Shown here piece by piece: positions 62,263-64,000 of a stretch of 64,000 bases of DNA. The stretch's first letter is position 1. Each line of letters begins with the position of its first letter. The position numbers and the translations under genes are program-made. The stretch comes from Gemmobacter lanyuensis (lineage in GTDB: Bacteria; Pseudomonadota; Alphaproteobacteria; Rhodobacterales; Rhodobacteraceae), in assembly GCF_014652355.1 (NCBI RefSeq), contig NZ_BMYQ01000008.1, forward strand, positions 62,001-126,000. The letters are read 5' to 3'. The notes beneath the pieces are model-generated. The model worked only from the letters and a program-made list of their open reading frames with translations, searched no databases and had not been told where the DNA came from.

Positions 62263-62985
62263 ATGAAGAAACTTCTGCTCGCCACCACCCTGCTGGCCCT
62301 GACCGGCGGCGCCGCTGCCGCCGAAACCATCCGCCTTGGCACCGAGGGCGCCTACCCGCCCTTCAACTTCATCGATGATCAGGGCAATGTCGCGGGCTTT
62401 GAGCGTGAGCTGGGCGATGAGCTGTGCAAGCGCGCCGGTCTGACCTGCGAATGGGTCACCAATGACTGGGATTCGATCATCCCGAACCTGCAGTCGGGCA
62501 ACTATGACGTGATCATCGCCGGCATGTCGATCACCGATGAGCGCGAGAAGGTCGTCGATTTCTCGGAAAACTACGTCCCGCCGGCCGATAGCGCCTATGT
62601 GGGCCTGACCGCCGATGCGGATGTGAAGGGCGGCGTCGTTTCGGCGCAGGTTGGCACCATCCAGGCGGGCTATGTCGCGGAATCGGGCGCAACCCTGCTG
62701 GAATTCCCGACGCCGGATGAAACCGTGGCCGCCGTCCGCAACGGCGAGGCGGTCGCCGTCTTTGCCGACAAGGACTTCCTCGCCCCCTATGTGGCCGAAT
62801 CGAATGGCGAGCTGACCTATGTGGGCGACGCCATCGCCCTTGGCGGCGGTGTCGGTCTGGCCTTCCGCGACAGCGATGACGAGCTGCGTGAAAAGTTCAA
62901 CGCCGCCATCCGCGCAATGAAGGCCGAAGGCGCCCTCAACCCGCTGATCGAAAAGCACTTTGGCCCCGAAGCCAAGAAGTTCTGA
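62263..62985 (+). CDS. Family 3 periplasmic amino-acid-binding protein
   Basis: A 240-residue binding protein with a signal peptide (KKLLLATTLLALTGGAAA) and the family 3 start IRLGTEGAYPPFNFIDDQG, LGDELCKRAGLTCEWV and AGMSITDEREKVVDFSENY. It probably binds a basic amino acid or opine for the adjacent permeases; the ligand is not readable. A hairpin after the stop may boost its mRNA. Confidence 0.9.
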   Translation: MKKLLLATTLLALTGGAAAAETIRLGTEGAYPPFNFIDDQGNVAGFERELGDELCKRAGLTCEWVTNDWDSIIPNLQSGNYDVIIAGMSITDEREKVVDFSENYVPPADSAYVGLTADADVKGGVVSAQVGTIQAGYVAESGATLLEFPTPDETVAAVRNGEAVAVFADKDFLAPYVAESNGELTYVGDAIALGGGVGLAFRDSDDELREKFNAAIRAMKAEGALNPLIEKHFGPEAKKF

Positions 62986-62994
62986 TCTGCCTTT

Positions 62995-63023
62995 GCCCCT
63001 GCTGCCCATGTGGCGGCAGGGGC
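62995..63023 (+). terminator. Intercistronic hairpin after the binding-protein gene
   Basis: GCCCCTGC (62995-63002) pairs with GCAGGGGC (63016-63023), extended by TGCC/GGC inside; CCTTTGCCTTT follows. The T-runs are weak, so this is better seen as an mRNA stabiliser or partial terminator that keeps binding-protein levels above permease levels. Confidence 0.5.
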
Positions 63024-63051
63024 CTTTGCCTTTCCCCCTCGGATCCCCCAA

Positions 63052-63933
63052 ATGTTCAGCAGCTGCGCCGACCCCAAGACGCTTGAGGGCCTCTCCTGGC
63101 TCGTGTGCTACCTCACCTCGGGCAAGCACATCGATTTCTACTGGTCCTTCCTGACGGTGCTGACGCTGCTGGCGGTCACCGCCCCCGTGGCGCTCACCTT
63201 CGGCTTTGGCGGGGCGATGGCCGCGCGCAGTCATGTGGCCCCGGTGCGGCTGGTCGGTAAGACCTATACGGCAATGGTGCGAGGCGTGCCGGATATCGTT
63301 TTCTTCCTGTTCTTCGTGATCGCGCTCGATCAGGGGATCGAATGGATGAAGCATCAGGTCGTCTGCCCCGACTGGACGCAGCCGATCCGGCAGGGGCTGG
63401 AATTCCGTGTCTGCCCCGAGGCCAAGGTGCCTTCGAACAGCTCGGCGCAGATCTGGCACCAGCTTTATGGTTTCGCGCTGGCCGTCTTTACCTTTGCCAT
63501 CGTCTTTGGCGCCTTTGCTGCCAATGTGCTTTACGGTGCGATGAATGCGGTGCCGCGGGCGCAGCTCGAAACCGCCGAGAGCTATGGCATGACCCCGCGG
63601 CAGGTCTTCCGCCGCATCCTTGTGCCGCAGATGTGGGTCTATGCGTTACCGGGGCTGTCGAATCTGTGGATGATCCTGATCAAGGCCACGCCGCTGTTGT
63701 TCCTGCTGGGGGTCAAGGACATCGTCTATTGGGCGCGCGAGCTGGGCAGCGCCAAGACGCAGGCCTATGCCTATCCGCATCCGGACTGGCGGCTTTGGTA
63801 CTTCCTTTTCCTGATGGTCTGCTATCTTCTGATGACGCGCCTTTCTGAAATCGTGCTGAACAAACTGGCCAAACGGCTCAACCACGGTCAGGCCACCGCC
63901 GCCGGTGAAGCGATGCGGAGGACCGCGCAATGA
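63052..63933 (+). CDS. Polar amino acid ABC transporter permease (HisQ-like)
   Basis: A 293-residue permease with five to six transmembrane helices and the EAA loop QLETAESYGMTPRQVFRRILVPQMWVYALPGL. A large periplasmic insert with Cys residues (KHQVVCPDWTQPIRQGLEFRVCPEAK) is longer than in enteric HisQ. I prefer the ATG at 63052; a GTG 42 bases earlier lies in the hairpin. Neither has a strong ribosome-binding site. It overlaps the next gene by four bases. Confidence 0.88.
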   Translation: MFSSCADPKTLEGLSWLVCYLTSGKHIDFYWSFLTVLTLLAVTAPVALTFGFGGAMAARSHVAPVRLVGKTYTAMVRGVPDIVFFLFFVIALDQGIEWMKHQVVCPDWTQPIRQGLEFRVCPEAKVPSNSSAQIWHQLYGFALAVFTFAIVFGAFAANVLYGAMNAVPRAQLETAESYGMTPRQVFRRILVPQMWVYALPGLSNLWMILIKATPLLFLLGVKDIVYWARELGSAKTQAYAYPHPDWRLWYFLFLMVCYLLMTRLSEIVLNKLAKRLNHGQATAAGEAMRRTAQ

Positions 63934-64000
63934 CCTGCTGGGAAACCATTGGCGCCTATGCCTTCCGCAGCCTCGGCTTTGGCGAAAAGCTGTTGCCGCG
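63930..64000 (+). CDS. Second ABC permease (HisM-like), N-terminal fragment
   Basis: Only the first 23 codons lie in the window (MTCWETIGAYAFRSLGFGEK). Its ATG overlaps the stop of the upstream permease (ATGA). Position in the operon after ATPase, binding protein and first permease makes it the partner permease; the fragment itself is too short to prove this. Confidence 0.65.
   Translation, partial: MTCWETIGAYAFRSLGFGEKLLP

Overview
The window is GC-rich alphaproteobacterial chromosome, almost certainly from the Rhodobacteraceae/Paracoccaceae (Rhodobacter-like). Several features point that way: the bioMNY biotin transporter, the hflK-hflC-degP block, a divergent metF/metR pair, a DUF6476-like small membrane protein, a 695-residue protein with an N-terminal domain I associate with this order, and two copies of an intergenic element containing GAGGATATTT or GGGATATTT. 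I see no phage genes, insertion sequences, CRISPR arrays or rRNA. It is dense core chromosome with many 1-4 base gene overlaps.

Layout. 1-6.4 kb: end of a class III aminotransferase, biotin ECF transporter bioMNY, then a reverse operon aroQ / short AMP-ligase / thiolase whose thiolase lacks two catalytic residues, a PACE efflux protein and metF. 6.4-12.3 kb: metR, an RTX protein, PPK2, SuhB, tRNA-Pro(TGG), a DUF192 protein, a double cold-shock-domain protein and pdxH. 12.5-19.9 kb: a forward run fabI, two LysE exporters, a xanthine phosphoribosyltransferase, an aminotransferase, a PpiD-like chaperone and trpE. 19.9-24.6 kb: an acetyltransferase, a candidate 6S RNA, rpmA/rplU, a DUF2059 protein, tRNA-Ser(CGA), and rluD divergent from a small membrane protein through one shared CATG. 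25.1-32.0 kb: a polyamine-type ABC transporter bracketed by two amidases, the most accessory-looking block.

32-45.8 kb: waaA; a tightly overlapping reverse operon of glutathione peroxidase, histone-deacetylase-like enzyme and ThpR; a NUDIX protein, DUF1178 protein, ferredoxin, lipoprotein, HD hydrolase and thioesterase; then degP, hflC, hflK, gor, rpiA and an EF-hand protein. 45.9-58.2 kb: sdaA, an EamA transporter, thiN, the 695-residue protein, purA, a MocR regulator divergent from an FMN-binding protein, secG, pyrG with a structured leader, and a CBS protein. 58.2-64 kb: a TerC protein, rlmJ, a PhzF protein, a TerB-like protein and a polar amino acid ABC transporter that runs off the end.

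Most of this is housekeeping: translation, nucleotide, vitamin and envelope functions. The least explained pieces are the thiolase/ligase pair, the amidase-ABC-amidase cluster, the 695-residue protein, the recurrent intergenic element and the pyrG leader. I found no clear new defence or mobile system. All functional calls come from motif reading without database searches.
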